From Nitrospinota bacterium (GTDB taxonomy: Bacteria > Nitrospinota > Nitrospinia > Nitrospinales > VA-1): DNA of 5,190 bases. The stretch lies in contig JADFGI010000237.1 of assembly GCA_022567815.1 (NCBI GenBank), positions 1 to 5,190 on the forward strand. The letters run 5' to 3'. The translations under genes were made by a program, and so were the position numbers. Shown here in pieces: positions 1 to 4,672 of the stretch. The first letter of the stretch is position 1; every line of letters starts with the position of its first letter. The notes beneath the pieces are model-generated. The model did no database searches. It saw only the letters and a list, made by a program, of their open reading frames with translations, and was not told the origin of the DNA.

Positions 1-179
1 TTTTGATGCTGGAAGATGCGACCGAGACTTTCGAGGTCACCTTGTTTCCAAAAATTTACCGGCGGTTCGGACCGCTTTTGTACGACCGGGGCCCTTATTT
101 CGTCAAGGGCCGGGTGGAACGGGAAGGCCTGTGTTGCACAGTTACGGCCCTGTGGCTGGGCCGGGCAGTCAGGTATTGA
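1..179 (+). CDS. DnaE-family DNA polymerase III alpha-like protein, C-terminal fragment
   Basis: The gene enters from the left edge. The reading frame (first full codon at 3) gives 58 residues ending at TGA 177-179. The peptide has the look of the OB-fold (tRNA_anti-like) nucleic-acid-binding domain near the C-terminus of bacterial DNA polymerase III alpha subunits: LMLEDATETFEVTLFP, then IYRRFGPLL, then GPYFVKGRVEREG, then a final beta strand. In that family the OB domain helps position single-stranded template. Only about a dozen residues follow the last OB strand. The long tau-binding tail of the E. coli replicative DnaE is therefore absent, which suits DnaE2/ImuC-like or short DnaE paralogues. 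The polymerase core is outside the window, so replicative and translesion types cannot be told apart. The stop codon overlaps a candidate promoter for the next gene. Confidence 0.72.
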   Translation, partial: LMLEDATETFEVTLFPKIYRRFGPLLYDRGPYFVKGRVEREGLCCTVTALWLGRAVRY

Positions 180-206
180 CACAGGAAGGGAAAGTTGCGG
201 TATAAC
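176..206 (+). promoter_or_regulatory. Candidate sigma70 promoter for the radical SAM gene
   Basis: A perfect -35 hexamer TTGACA (176-181) overlaps the stop codon of the upstream DnaE-like gene. It is followed after 19 bases by TATAAC (201-206), which matches five of six bases of the -10 consensus. The 19-base spacer is longer than the preferred 17, which lowers confidence. Transcription from about 213 would give a leader of roughly 45 bases before the ATG at 260. The other reading is that the radical SAM gene is co-transcribed with the upstream gene, since only 80 bases separate them. Confidence 0.45.
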
Positions 207-259
207 GTATGAAGAGTTATTGTCAGAAAACACAAATTGCAGAATGAGCAGAAATTCCC

Positions 260-1240
260 ATGTCGAAGGAATCAACATCCTTTACCATTCAATCGAAAAA
301 TTTTGAGCCGGCGTATCTGAAACTTTTCCGCACGGGCGAGTTGTACCGGCGTTCGCGGGAAGCGGTCAAACTGCTGGCCAATTGCAAGGTGTGTCCCAGG
401 AATTGTGAGGTGGACCGGTTGGCGGATGAAAAAGCCGTCTGCAAAAGCGGGCGTCATGCAATTGTCTCCAGTTGCTTCCCGCACTTTGGGGAGGAGGACT
501 GTCTCAGAGGCTGGAACGGAAGCGGCACTATTTTCTTTTCCATGTGCAATCTCAAATGCGTCTTCTGCCAGAACTACGACATCAGCCAGGAAGGCGAGGG
601 TGACGAGGTCGGACCCGAAGGTCTGGCAATGAGGATGCTCGATTTGCAAAACCAGGGCTGTCACAACATCAACTTCGTGACGCCGGAACACGTGGTCCCG
701 CAAATTCTGGAGGCGTTGCCCCTGGCCGTGCAAATGGGCCTCAGGCTCCCTCTCGTTTACAATACAGGGGCTTACGATTCCATGGACAGCATGCGCCTGA
801 TGGAAGGGATCGTCGATATCTACATGCCCGACTTCAAATATTGGGACAGTGACCGGTCGCAAAAATACCTGAAGGCAAAAGATTATCCTGAAATTGCCAG
901 GAGGGTGATTCAGGAAATGTTCCGCCAGGTGGGAGATCTGGTGGTCGATGAAAACGGGCTGGCAAAACGGGGTGTTCTGGTGCGCCACCTGGTGATGCCG
1001 GGGTCGCCGGACGTGGACGCCATCATGCATTTTCTGTCGGAGGAAATTTCTCCTCACACCTACGTCAATCTCATGGATCAATACCGTCCCGCAGGAAAAG
1101 TGAGCGAAAAAAAATATCCTGAAATCAACCGCACCATAGCATCCGCCGAACTGGAGAACGCCTTTGCCGCCGCCAGAAAACACGGTCTGCACCGGTTCGA
1201 TTCGCGACAACCCTTCCACCGAATGGTACGTGACGCCTGA
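260..1240 (+). CDS. PflX-type radical SAM protein (COG1313-like)
   Basis: The 326-residue protein has the radical SAM signature C96-x3-C100-x2-C103 within SMCNLKCVFCQNYDISQ, the three cysteines that hold the SAM-cleaving 4Fe-4S cluster. Ahead of it lies a second cysteine group (C42, C45, C49, C61 in the CKVCPRNCEV region) typical of the PflX subgroup, formerly called putative pyruvate formate-lyase activating enzymes. Further PflX-like blocks are GCHNINFVTPEHVVPQI (133-149), YMPDFKYW (188-195), LVRHLVMPG (240-248) and the NLMDQYRP segment (270-277). No signal peptide or membrane segment is visible, so it should be cytoplasmic. The substrate of the family is not established, and no formate-lyase partner lies nearby. 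ATG 260 is the only ATG start possible before the conserved region, because an in-frame TGA lies at 245-247. The ribosome-binding site is poor, with no clear GGAGG. Confidence 0.9.
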   Translation: MSKESTSFTIQSKNFEPAYLKLFRTGELYRRSREAVKLLANCKVCPRNCEVDRLADEKAVCKSGRHAIVSSCFPHFGEEDCLRGWNGSGTIFFSMCNLKCVFCQNYDISQEGEGDEVGPEGLAMRMLDLQNQGCHNINFVTPEHVVPQILEALPLAVQMGLRLPLVYNTGAYDSMDSMRLMEGIVDIYMPDFKYWDSDRSQKYLKAKDYPEIARRVIQEMFRQVGDLVVDENGLAKRGVLVRHLVMPGSPDVDAIMHFLSEEISPHTYVNLMDQYRPAGKVSEKKYPEINRTIASAELENAFAAARKHGLHRFDSRQPFHRMVRDA

Positions 1241-1315
1241 CTAACGAAAACCATCGCATGGCAATGAACGACACCGCCGCAAGCGGACGGGGCATCCGAC
1301 AAGTGTTTTCATTTA

Positions 1316-1360
1316 AAAGCTGTGGCCAGCGTGACCCTGGACTCGAATGGCAACAGCTTT
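1316..1360 (+). other. Stem-loop with 8-bp perfect outer stem (possible terminator of the radical SAM gene)
   Basis: AAAGCTGT (1316-1323) and ACAGCTTT (1353-1360) are exact reverse complements. After a single G/A mismatch the stem continues with GCCA (1325-1328) pairing with TGGC (1348-1351), leaving a 19-base loop. The structure begins 75 bases after the radical SAM stop codon. Only a short pyrimidine stretch (TTTCTCT) follows, so it is a weak intrinsic terminator at best. It could equally be a structured RNA or repeat remnant. Confidence 0.4.
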
Positions 1361-1381
1361 CTCTGCTAACAAAGGTTCTCC

Positions 1382-1404
1382 GGGGCTCGTGAGGACAGCG
1401 AACG
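1382..1404 (-). repeat. Degenerate copy of the repeat core
   Basis: These 23 bases match 2806-2828 of the rpoA-rplQ repeat at 19 positions, in the same plus-strand orientation (GGGGCTCG, then GAG, then AGCGAACG). Beyond 1404 the similarity stops, and TTTGCCCC gives the copy its own closing arm: GGGGC 1382-1386 pairs with GCCCC 1408-1412. The minus strand is given because the core at 1628-1673 is taken as the plus orientation. Confidence 0.55.
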
Positions 1405-1421
1405 TTTGCCCCACATCTCCT

Positions 1422-1436
1422 CCCCGCGTTGCGGGG
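1422..1436. repeat. Triloop hairpin repeat unit, CCCCGC-GTT-GCGGGG
   Basis: A perfect 6-bp stem (1422-1427 with 1431-1436) closes a three-base loop. It is 14/15 identical to the hairpin next to the rpoA stop codon at 2888-2902, differing only in the loop (GTT against GTA). It is followed directly by CGGGG and the 30-bp module. Confidence 0.7.
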
Positions 1437-1466
1437 CGGGGTATGAAACCCACTGGTGGGAATCAA
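1437..1466 (+). repeat. 30-bp dispersed repeat module, copy 1
   Basis: The first 22 bases (1437-1458, beginning CGGGGTATGAAACCC) are identical to the reverse complement of 5089-5110. Over 30 bases the match is 28/30 with 5081-5110. A short hairpin is possible inside it (CCCA 1449-1452 with TGGG 1457-1460). In both places a C4/G4 hairpin lies immediately upstream in the same relative orientation. Confidence 0.8.
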
Positions 1467-1482
1467 AGTCAGAAAATATTAG

Positions 1483-1538
1483 CAGTCATTTTTTTATGAA
1501 ATAAATGTCCTCAGTCACTCGTTCATTTCATGGGACTG
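1483..1538. other. Nested AT-rich inverted repeat
   Basis: Two nested pairs of arms are visible: CAGTC (1483-1487) with GACTG (1534-1538), and inside it ATGAAAT (1496-1502) with ATTTCAT (1525-1531). A T7 run lies between the left arms. The unequal spacing (8 bases on the left, 2 on the right) weakens it as a single RNA fold. It may be an operator-like or terminator-like structure, or chance in an AT-rich stretch. Confidence 0.3.
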
Positions 1539-1554
1539 TCAAGCCGCTTGTTGT

Positions 1555-1583
1555 TTGACTTCAAACTCGATTGCAGGCAAAAT
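1555..1583 (+). promoter_or_regulatory. Candidate promoter for the YkgJ-like gene
   Basis: TTGACT (1555-1560, five of six -35 bases) is followed after exactly 17 bases by CAAAAT (1578-1583, four of six -10 bases). If used, transcription would start near 1590 and the whole repeat element at 1607-1722 would lie in the roughly 150-base leader of the mRNA. The -10 match is modest. Confidence 0.3.
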
Positions 1584-1606
1584 GCCGGATTGAATTTTTG
1601 GCGATG

Positions 1607-1694
1607 CCCCGTTACACGGGGAGGATAAGTTTAAGGCTCCGTTCGCTTCGCTCGCGAGCCCCAAAAAATGTTTCACGGCGTGAGCAAGCTCGCC
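1607..1694 (+). repeat. Large modular repeat element, copy A
   Basis: The 88-bp element reads: hairpin CCCCGT-TAC-ACGGGG (1607-1621); a 6-base spacer; a 46-bp core (1628-1673) containing the palindrome GCTCGCGAGC and an A6 run; and a terminal GGCG...CGCC hairpin (1677-1694). It is the reverse complement of the element between rpoA and rplQ. The core is identical over all 46 bases, the 15-base hairpin is identical, and the terminal hairpin differs by one inserted base. It ends about 30 bases before the ribosome-binding site of the YkgJ-like gene. No open frame or transposase is present, so it is a non-coding, REP/BIME- or MITE-like repeat; the family is not recognised. Confidence 0.85.
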
Positions 1695-1707
1695 CTCTGC
1701 GGAAGAG

Positions 1708-1722
1708 CCAGCGCTACGCTGG
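1708..1722. repeat. Triloop hairpin, CCAGCG-CTA-CGCTGG, abutting a ribosome-binding site
   Basis: A perfect 6-bp stem closes a CTA loop, the same architecture as the C4/G4 triloop hairpins elsewhere in the window but with a different stem sequence. Its 3' arm ends directly before GGAAGGG-type Shine-Dalgarno bases (about 1724-1730) of the gene starting at 1740. It could therefore affect access to that site if it forms in the mRNA. Confidence 0.55.
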
Positions 1723-1739
1723 TGGAAGGGAAAATTTGA

Positions 1740-2153
1740 ATGAAAGTAAAAAGTAAAAGAGATGACACCAGCCAGTGCGAAAAATGTTTGCCTGCGTATT
1801 GTTGCAATTACTTCGCTTTTGGATTGGACGAGCCGGAAACCCGGAAGGATTATGAAAGCCTGCTGTGGAAACTGGCTCACGAAAAAGTCTCGGTTTATAT
1901 CTATCGCAAATCCTGGTACATCATGATCCACACTCGGTGCAACTTTTTAACCATCGATAACAAATGCGCCATCTACGAAACCCGCCCTTATATGTGCCGG
2001 GAACACAGCACCGAAAATTGTGAATACACAGGTTCCGACTATGGCTTCACCGAGCATTTCAAAAGTTACGACGATCTATTGATCTGGATCAAGGAGAACA
2101 CAAACTTCCGGTTCAAGCAAAAGCCCACCGGTGTCCCGGCCAACTGTATTTAG
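1740..2153 (+). CDS. YkgJ/UPF0153-family cysteine-cluster protein
   Basis: The 137-residue protein shows the metal-chelating cysteine pattern of the CxxCxxCC (PF03692-type) family: C13-x2-C16-x4-C21-C22 in the CEKCLPAYCCNY block, then C67, C76 and C86 in RCNFLTIDNKCAIYETRPYMC. The motif IYETRP-x2-CREH is characteristic. Extra cysteines are at C94 and C136. The family is annotated as zinc- or iron-chelating; its biochemical role is not firmly known. No signal peptide or membrane segment is seen, and 137 residues is within the usual size. ATG 1740 follows a good ribosome-binding sequence (GGAAGGG, about 9 bases away). The leader is the repeat element and triloop hairpin. The gene converges on rplQ, with no visible functional link to it. 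Confidence 0.85.
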   Translation: MKVKSKRDDTSQCEKCLPAYCCNYFAFGLDEPETRKDYESLLWKLAHEKVSVYIYRKSWYIMIHTRCNFLTIDNKCAIYETRPYMCREHSTENCEYTGSDYGFTEHFKSYDDLLIWIKENTNFRFKQKPTGVPANCI

Positions 2154-2169
2154 AAAAGAAATGATTGAA

Positions 2170-2187
2170 CCTTGCTTTAGAGCAGGG
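2170..2187. terminator. Weak hairpin between convergent genes
   Basis: CCTTGCT (2170-2176) pairs with AGCAGGG (2181-2187) over seven pairs including one G-U, with loop TTAG. It sits between the stop of the plus-strand gene (2153) and the end of rplQ (2259). On the minus strand the hairpin is followed by a broken T-rich stretch. On the plus strand no T run follows. It is a candidate terminator for the ribosomal operon, but weak. Confidence 0.3.
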
Positions 2188-2258
2188 TAAAAATGGGGAA
2201 GGAAAGAACTATTTCTTTTTATCTTTTTTATCCGCAGTTTCTTTTTCAGGGGCGGGGA

Positions 2259-2750
2259 TTATTTTGCGGGAGGTTTCGCGGTTTCTGCTTTTGCTGCCGG
2301 CTCTTTCTTTTTGGCGGGTTTTTTGTCGGCGGCTTTGGCCGGGGTGGCTTTCTTGGCTTTGGCTTTTCCCGGTTTTTCTTTCACCTTGTCCGCCTCCGCT
2401 TCCACCAATTCAATGAAGGCCATCGGGGCGGCATCGCCTTTGCGGTTGCCGATCTTTATGATGCGCGTGTAGCCGCCATTCCTTGAAGCAAAGCGCTCGG
2501 CAATGGGACCAAAAAGTTTCTGCAGAGCACCTTTATCTTGAACGGTACGAAACGCAAGGCGCCGGGCGTGGAGCGTTCCCTTTTTTCCAAGGGTGATGGT
2601 TTTTTCTGCTTTGCTACGCAGTTCCTTGGCTTTGGCGAGGGTCGTACGGATCCTTTCCCGCGTGATCAGAGCCGTCACAAGGTTGCGAAACAAGGCTTTC
2701 CTGTGAGCGGATGTACGCCCAAATTTTCTACCGGCTTTTAAATGACGCAT
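2259..2750 (-). CDS. rplQ: 50S ribosomal protein L17
   Basis: L17 is a large-subunit protein near the peptide exit tunnel. The 163-residue product begins with the canonical MRHLKAGRKFGRTSAHRKAL. It carries NLVTALITRERIRTTLAKAKELR (residues 23-45) and finishes its core at about residue 117 with GGYTRIIKIGNRKGDAAPMAFIELVE. Residues 118-163 are a lysine-alanine-proline-rich extension beyond the roughly 115-130-residue common form; such tails occur in some bacteria and are probably disordered. ATG 2750 is fixed by the conserved N-terminus. A GGAGAT (2762-2767) lies unusually far upstream (about 11-13 bases). The stop may be premature: a one-base change of frame at the A4 run (2262-2265) would add 17 more Lys/Glu/Ala-rich residues ending at 2209. 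The gene is separated from rpoA by the large repeat element, where the usual gap is short. Confidence 0.95.
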   Translation of the reverse strand: MRHLKAGRKFGRTSAHRKALFRNLVTALITRERIRTTLAKAKELRSKAEKTITLGKKGTLHARRLAFRTVQDKGALQKLFGPIAERFASRNGGYTRIIKIGNRKGDAAPMAFIELVEAEADKVKEKPGKAKAKKATPAKAADKKPAKKKEPAAKAETAKPPAK

Positions 2751-2774
2751 GAAATTTTTTGATCTCCAGAAAGT

Positions 2775-2883
2775 GGCGAGCTTGCCACGCCGTCAAACAT
2801 TTTTTGGGGCTCGCGAGCGAAGCGAACGGAGCCTTAAACTTTCCCCCTCGCGGGAGCGAGCTTTTCTTCCCCGTGTAACGGGG
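2775..2883 (-). repeat. Large modular repeat element, copy B, in the rpoA-rplQ gap
   Basis: Read on the minus strand this 109-bp element has the order of copy A: hairpin CCCCGTTACACGGGG (2869-2883), spacer, the identical 46-bp core (2795-2840), then the GGCG...CGCC end (2775-2791). It differs in two ways. The spacer is 28 bases instead of 6 and holds an extra hairpin, CTCGC-GGGA-GCGAG (2847-2860 as read on plus). The terminal hairpin lacks one base and can re-pair as GTGGC/GCCAC (2773-2777 with 2784-2788). The element faces rplQ exactly as copy A faces its downstream gene. It lies within the presumed rpsK-rplQ transcript. Confidence 0.85.
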
Positions 2884-2887
2884 TCCT

Positions 2888-2902
2888 CCCCGCGTAGCGG
2901 GG
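2888..2902. repeat. Triloop hairpin next to the rpoA stop, CCCCGC-GTA-GCGGGG
   Basis: A perfect 6-bp stem (2888-2893 with 2897-2902) closes a GTA loop, 14/15 identical to 1422-1436. It begins only two bases after the rpoA stop codon on the coding strand and is separated by four bases from the next hairpin (2869-2883). The rpoA 3' end therefore runs straight into two consecutive GC hairpins. No T run follows, so it is not a typical intrinsic terminator. It could slow RNA decay or polymerase. Confidence 0.7.
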
Positions 2903-2904
2903 GC

Positions 2905-3933
2905 TCATACCACCAGATCGGTTTCAACTTCTTTCTTTTTTCTCACCTGGTTGATTTGCTTTAAATCTTCTTCGTCGATTTTAATTCCCAGGTGCAGTCC
3001 CATCTCTTCAAGAATTTCCTTGATTTCGTTGAGGGACTTTCTGCCAAAGTTCCGGGTTCTCAGCATTTCCCCATCGGTCTTTTGAACCAGTTCGGCAATG
3101 GTTTGAATATTGGCGTTTTTGAGACAATTATACGAGCGAACCGAAAGTTCAAGTTCTTCAACACATTTCGCCAAATTGGCAAGAATCTTCTGTTTCTTTT
3201 CATCCACCTGCGGTTGCACGGGCTCGGGCTCTTCATCAAAGTTGATGAAAATTTGCATGTGGTCTTTCACGATTTTAGCCGCATGCGCCACCGCGTCGTC
3301 GGGAGTGATGCCGCCATTGGTCCACAATTCCATAACCAGTTGGTCATAATCCGTGGATTGCTCCACCCGGGTCTTTTCGACCTGATAGGTTACTTTTTCG
3401 ACGGGAGAAAAAATGGCGTCGATGGGGATCATCTGGACCGATTCATCCTCCAGGTTTTGTTTTTCGGAGGGAACATACCCTCTTCCCTTACGGACAATCA
3501 TTTCCACATCCAGGACACCATTTTGATCGATCGTCGCAATACGATGCTCAGGATTCAAAATAATGACATCAGCATCGGCAGTGATATCCGCCGCCGTCAC
3601 CACGCCTGGGGTGTCTTTTTTAATATAAATCCTTTTATCCGAAGCCTCCCCGCTCAATTGGAGATTCACCTGTTTCAGATTGAGTATGATTTCGGTGACA
3701 TCCTCCAGGACTCCGGGGATGGAAGAAAACTCGTGATAGATTCCTTCAAATTTCGCCCCGACAATCGCCGCTCCTTCAATAGAGGACAGCAACATCCTCC
3801 GCAACGAATTGCCGATGGTCACTCCATAGCCTCTCTCAAAAGGACCCGCAATAAATTTTCCGTAATGAGAGGTTTTATCTTTTTTGTCGAATTCCAAACG
3901 TTTGGGCTTGACAATACCCTGGGCTGTATACAT
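2905..3933 (-). CDS. rpoA: DNA-directed RNA polymerase subunit alpha
   Basis: Alpha nucleates RNA polymerase assembly as a dimer and contacts promoter UP elements and activators. The 342-residue product has a complete N-terminal domain: FIAGPFERGYGVTIGNSLRRMLLSS with the dimer-region arginines at about 45-46, then PGVLEDVTEIILNLK. An acidic linker (about 232-246) leads to the C-terminal helix-hairpin domain. In ELSVRSYNCLKNANI, residues R266, N269 and C270 correspond to E. coli R265, N268 and C269. In NFGRKSLNEIKEIL, K299 corresponds to K298. The UP-element-binding surface is thus intact. ATG 3933 has a strong GGAGG (3938-3942) four bases upstream. The 80-base gap to rpsD is AT-rich; I could not support a promoter there. 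The C-terminus ends VETDLVV, with the stop at the edge of a repeat hairpin. Confidence 0.98.
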   Translation of the reverse strand: MYTAQGIVKPKRLEFDKKDKTSHYGKFIAGPFERGYGVTIGNSLRRMLLSSIEGAAIVGAKFEGIYHEFSSIPGVLEDVTEIILNLKQVNLQLSGEASDKRIYIKKDTPGVVTAADITADADVIILNPEHRIATIDQNGVLDVEMIVRKGRGYVPSEKQNLEDESVQMIPIDAIFSPVEKVTYQVEKTRVEQSTDYDQLVMELWTNGGITPDDAVAHAAKIVKDHMQIFINFDEEPEPVQPQVDEKKQKILANLAKCVEELELSVRSYNCLKNANIQTIAELVQKTDGEMLRTRNFGRKSLNEIKEILEEMGLHLGIKIDEEDLKQINQVRKKKEVETDLVV

Positions 3934-4013
3934 GTAGCCTCCGGTGCTTTTTCTAATTATGTATTCAATTTATTTACTATAAAAATGAACAAAAAAATGA
4001 CGAGCAGGAAGTA

Positions 4014-4640
4014 TTACCTGGAATAAAGCTCGACAATCAACTGCTCTTCAACAGGAATGGTGACATCTTCCCGCGTCGGCAAGGCCTGGACCAAACCTTG
4101 CTTGCTTTCCAGGTCAAAGGAAAGCCAATGCGGCAACGTCTTGTTCTTCGCCCGTTCCAACCCATTTTTTATGGGCGCCTTACCAAGCTTCCTTTGGCTG
4201 GGAGAAATCACATCGCCTTTTTTGACAATATAAGAAGGAATGTTGACGCGTTTCCCATTTACCAAAAAATGGTTGTGGTTGATCAACTGCCGCGCGGCAC
4301 TCCGGGATTCTCCCAGGCCCAGGCGATAAACAACATTGTCCAGTCGCGACTCAAGCTTCTGTAACAGGTTTTCACCCGTAACCCCTTTTGCCCTATCCGC
4401 CGCTTTGAAATAGATTCTGAATTGTTTCTCCAATACTCCGTAAAATCTTTTGAGCTTCTGTTTCTCTCTGAGCTGAACACCATATTCGGAGAATTTCTTT
4501 CGGCCTTGCCCATGTTGACCGGGAAGGTAGGCTCTCCGTTCAATGGCGCACTTGGCCGTCTCGCAACGGGTTGCCTTCAGGAACAATTTAACTCCCTCTC
4601 TCCGGCACAAACGACAAACAGAATCTGTATATCTTGCCAA
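4014..4640 (-). CDS. rpsD: 30S ribosomal protein S4 (zinc-binding form)
   Basis: S4 is a primary 16S rRNA-binding protein that nucleates small-subunit assembly and, in E. coli, represses its own operon. The 208-residue product begins MARYTDSVCRLCRREG. It has C9, C12, C26 and C31, the C-x2-C-x13-C-x4-C zinc site of the C+ type of S4. The AYLPGQHGQGRKKFSEYGVQL block (38-57) and the S4 RNA-binding domain (about 97-157, including LESRLDNVVYRLGLGESRSAARQLI) follow. The end, PVEEQLIVELYSR, is standard. The start codon is TTG (4638-4640): the MARY N-terminus and a GGAGAG ribosome-binding site with a 5-base gap fix it, and no ATG fits. It lies 32 bases after rpsK and 80 bases before rpoA. Confidence 0.97.
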   Translation of the reverse strand: MARYTDSVCRLCRREGVKLFLKATRCETAKCAIERRAYLPGQHGQGRKKFSEYGVQLREKQKLKRFYGVLEKQFRIYFKAADRAKGVTGENLLQKLESRLDNVVYRLGLGESRSAARQLINHNHFLVNGKRVNIPSYIVKKGDVISPSQRKLGKAPIKNGLERAKNKTLPHWLSFDLESKQGLVQALPTREDVTIPVEEQLIVELYSR

Positions 4641-4645
4641 AATCT

Positions 4646-4651
4646 CTCTCC
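4646..4651 (-). promoter_or_regulatory. Ribosome-binding site that decides the TTG start of rpsD
   Basis: On the minus strand GGAGAG is followed by AGATT and then TTG GCA AGA, giving a five-base spacing. The strong Shine-Dalgarno match together with the conserved S4 N-terminus supports initiation at the TTG. Confidence 0.75.
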
Positions 4652-4672
4652 AGTAAAAAAAGTGGTTGTACG

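Larger units (their letters stand above)
1241..1739 (+). other. 499-bp intergenic region made of stem-loops and repeat modules
   Basis: I see no convincing gene in this stretch. Left to right it holds: a small GC hairpin at 1274-1290; a long stem-loop at 1316-1360; a degenerate repeat core at 1382-1404, inside GGGGC/GCCCC arms (1382-1386 and 1408-1412); a triloop hairpin at 1422-1436; a 30-bp repeat module at 1437-1466; an AT-rich nested inverted repeat at 1483-1538; small triloop hairpins at 1540-1550 (CAAG/CTTG) and 1576-1586 (GGCA/TGCC); a candidate promoter at 1555-1583; and the large repeat element at 1607-1694 with one more hairpin at 1708-1722. The short open frames here run through repeats and look like chance. 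Confidence 0.7.

Noticed and set aside
272..1219. Long minus-strand open frame opposite the radical SAM gene
   Set aside because: It mirrors a clearly conserved protein on the other strand, has no family-like motif and is rich in His/Phe/Val as expected of antisense codons.
1316..1362. tRNA-like fold suggested by the 8-bp stem and an ACTCGAAT segment
   Set aside because: It is only about 45 bases long, with no D arm, anticodon arm or properly paired T arm, so it is not a tRNA.
1258..1392. 44-codon open frame with ATG after the radical SAM gene
   Set aside because: It runs through the stem-loop at 1316-1360 and into a repeat core, has no ribosome-binding site and resembles no known protein.
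1443..1499. Short open frame starting in the 30-bp module (MKPTGGN...)
   Set aside because: The second module copy stops after seven codons, the first 18 codons show no motif, and no suitable ribosome-binding site precedes the ATG.
1571..1756. Plus-strand 61-codon open frame through the repeat element
   Set aside because: Its sequence is translated hairpin repeat, rich in Arg and Ser, and it overlaps the better-supported start at 1740.
1539..1931. Minus-strand open frame of 130 codons crossing the repeat and the YkgJ-like gene
   Set aside because: It spans the repeat element and the antisense of a conserved cysteine-motif gene, and shows no domain or ribosome-binding site.
1382..2904. CRISPR array
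   Set aside because: The repeats are few, of different types, inverted relative to one another and separated by genes. There is no regular spacer pattern and no cas gene.
3934..4013. Promoter in the AT-rich rpsD-rpoA gap
   Set aside because: TATAGT and CATAAT hexamers are present, but neither has a -35 match at acceptable spacing. AT richness alone is not enough.
2992..4026. Long plus-strand open frame opposite rpoA
   Set aside because: It is antisense to an unambiguous RpoA and has no recognisable domain.
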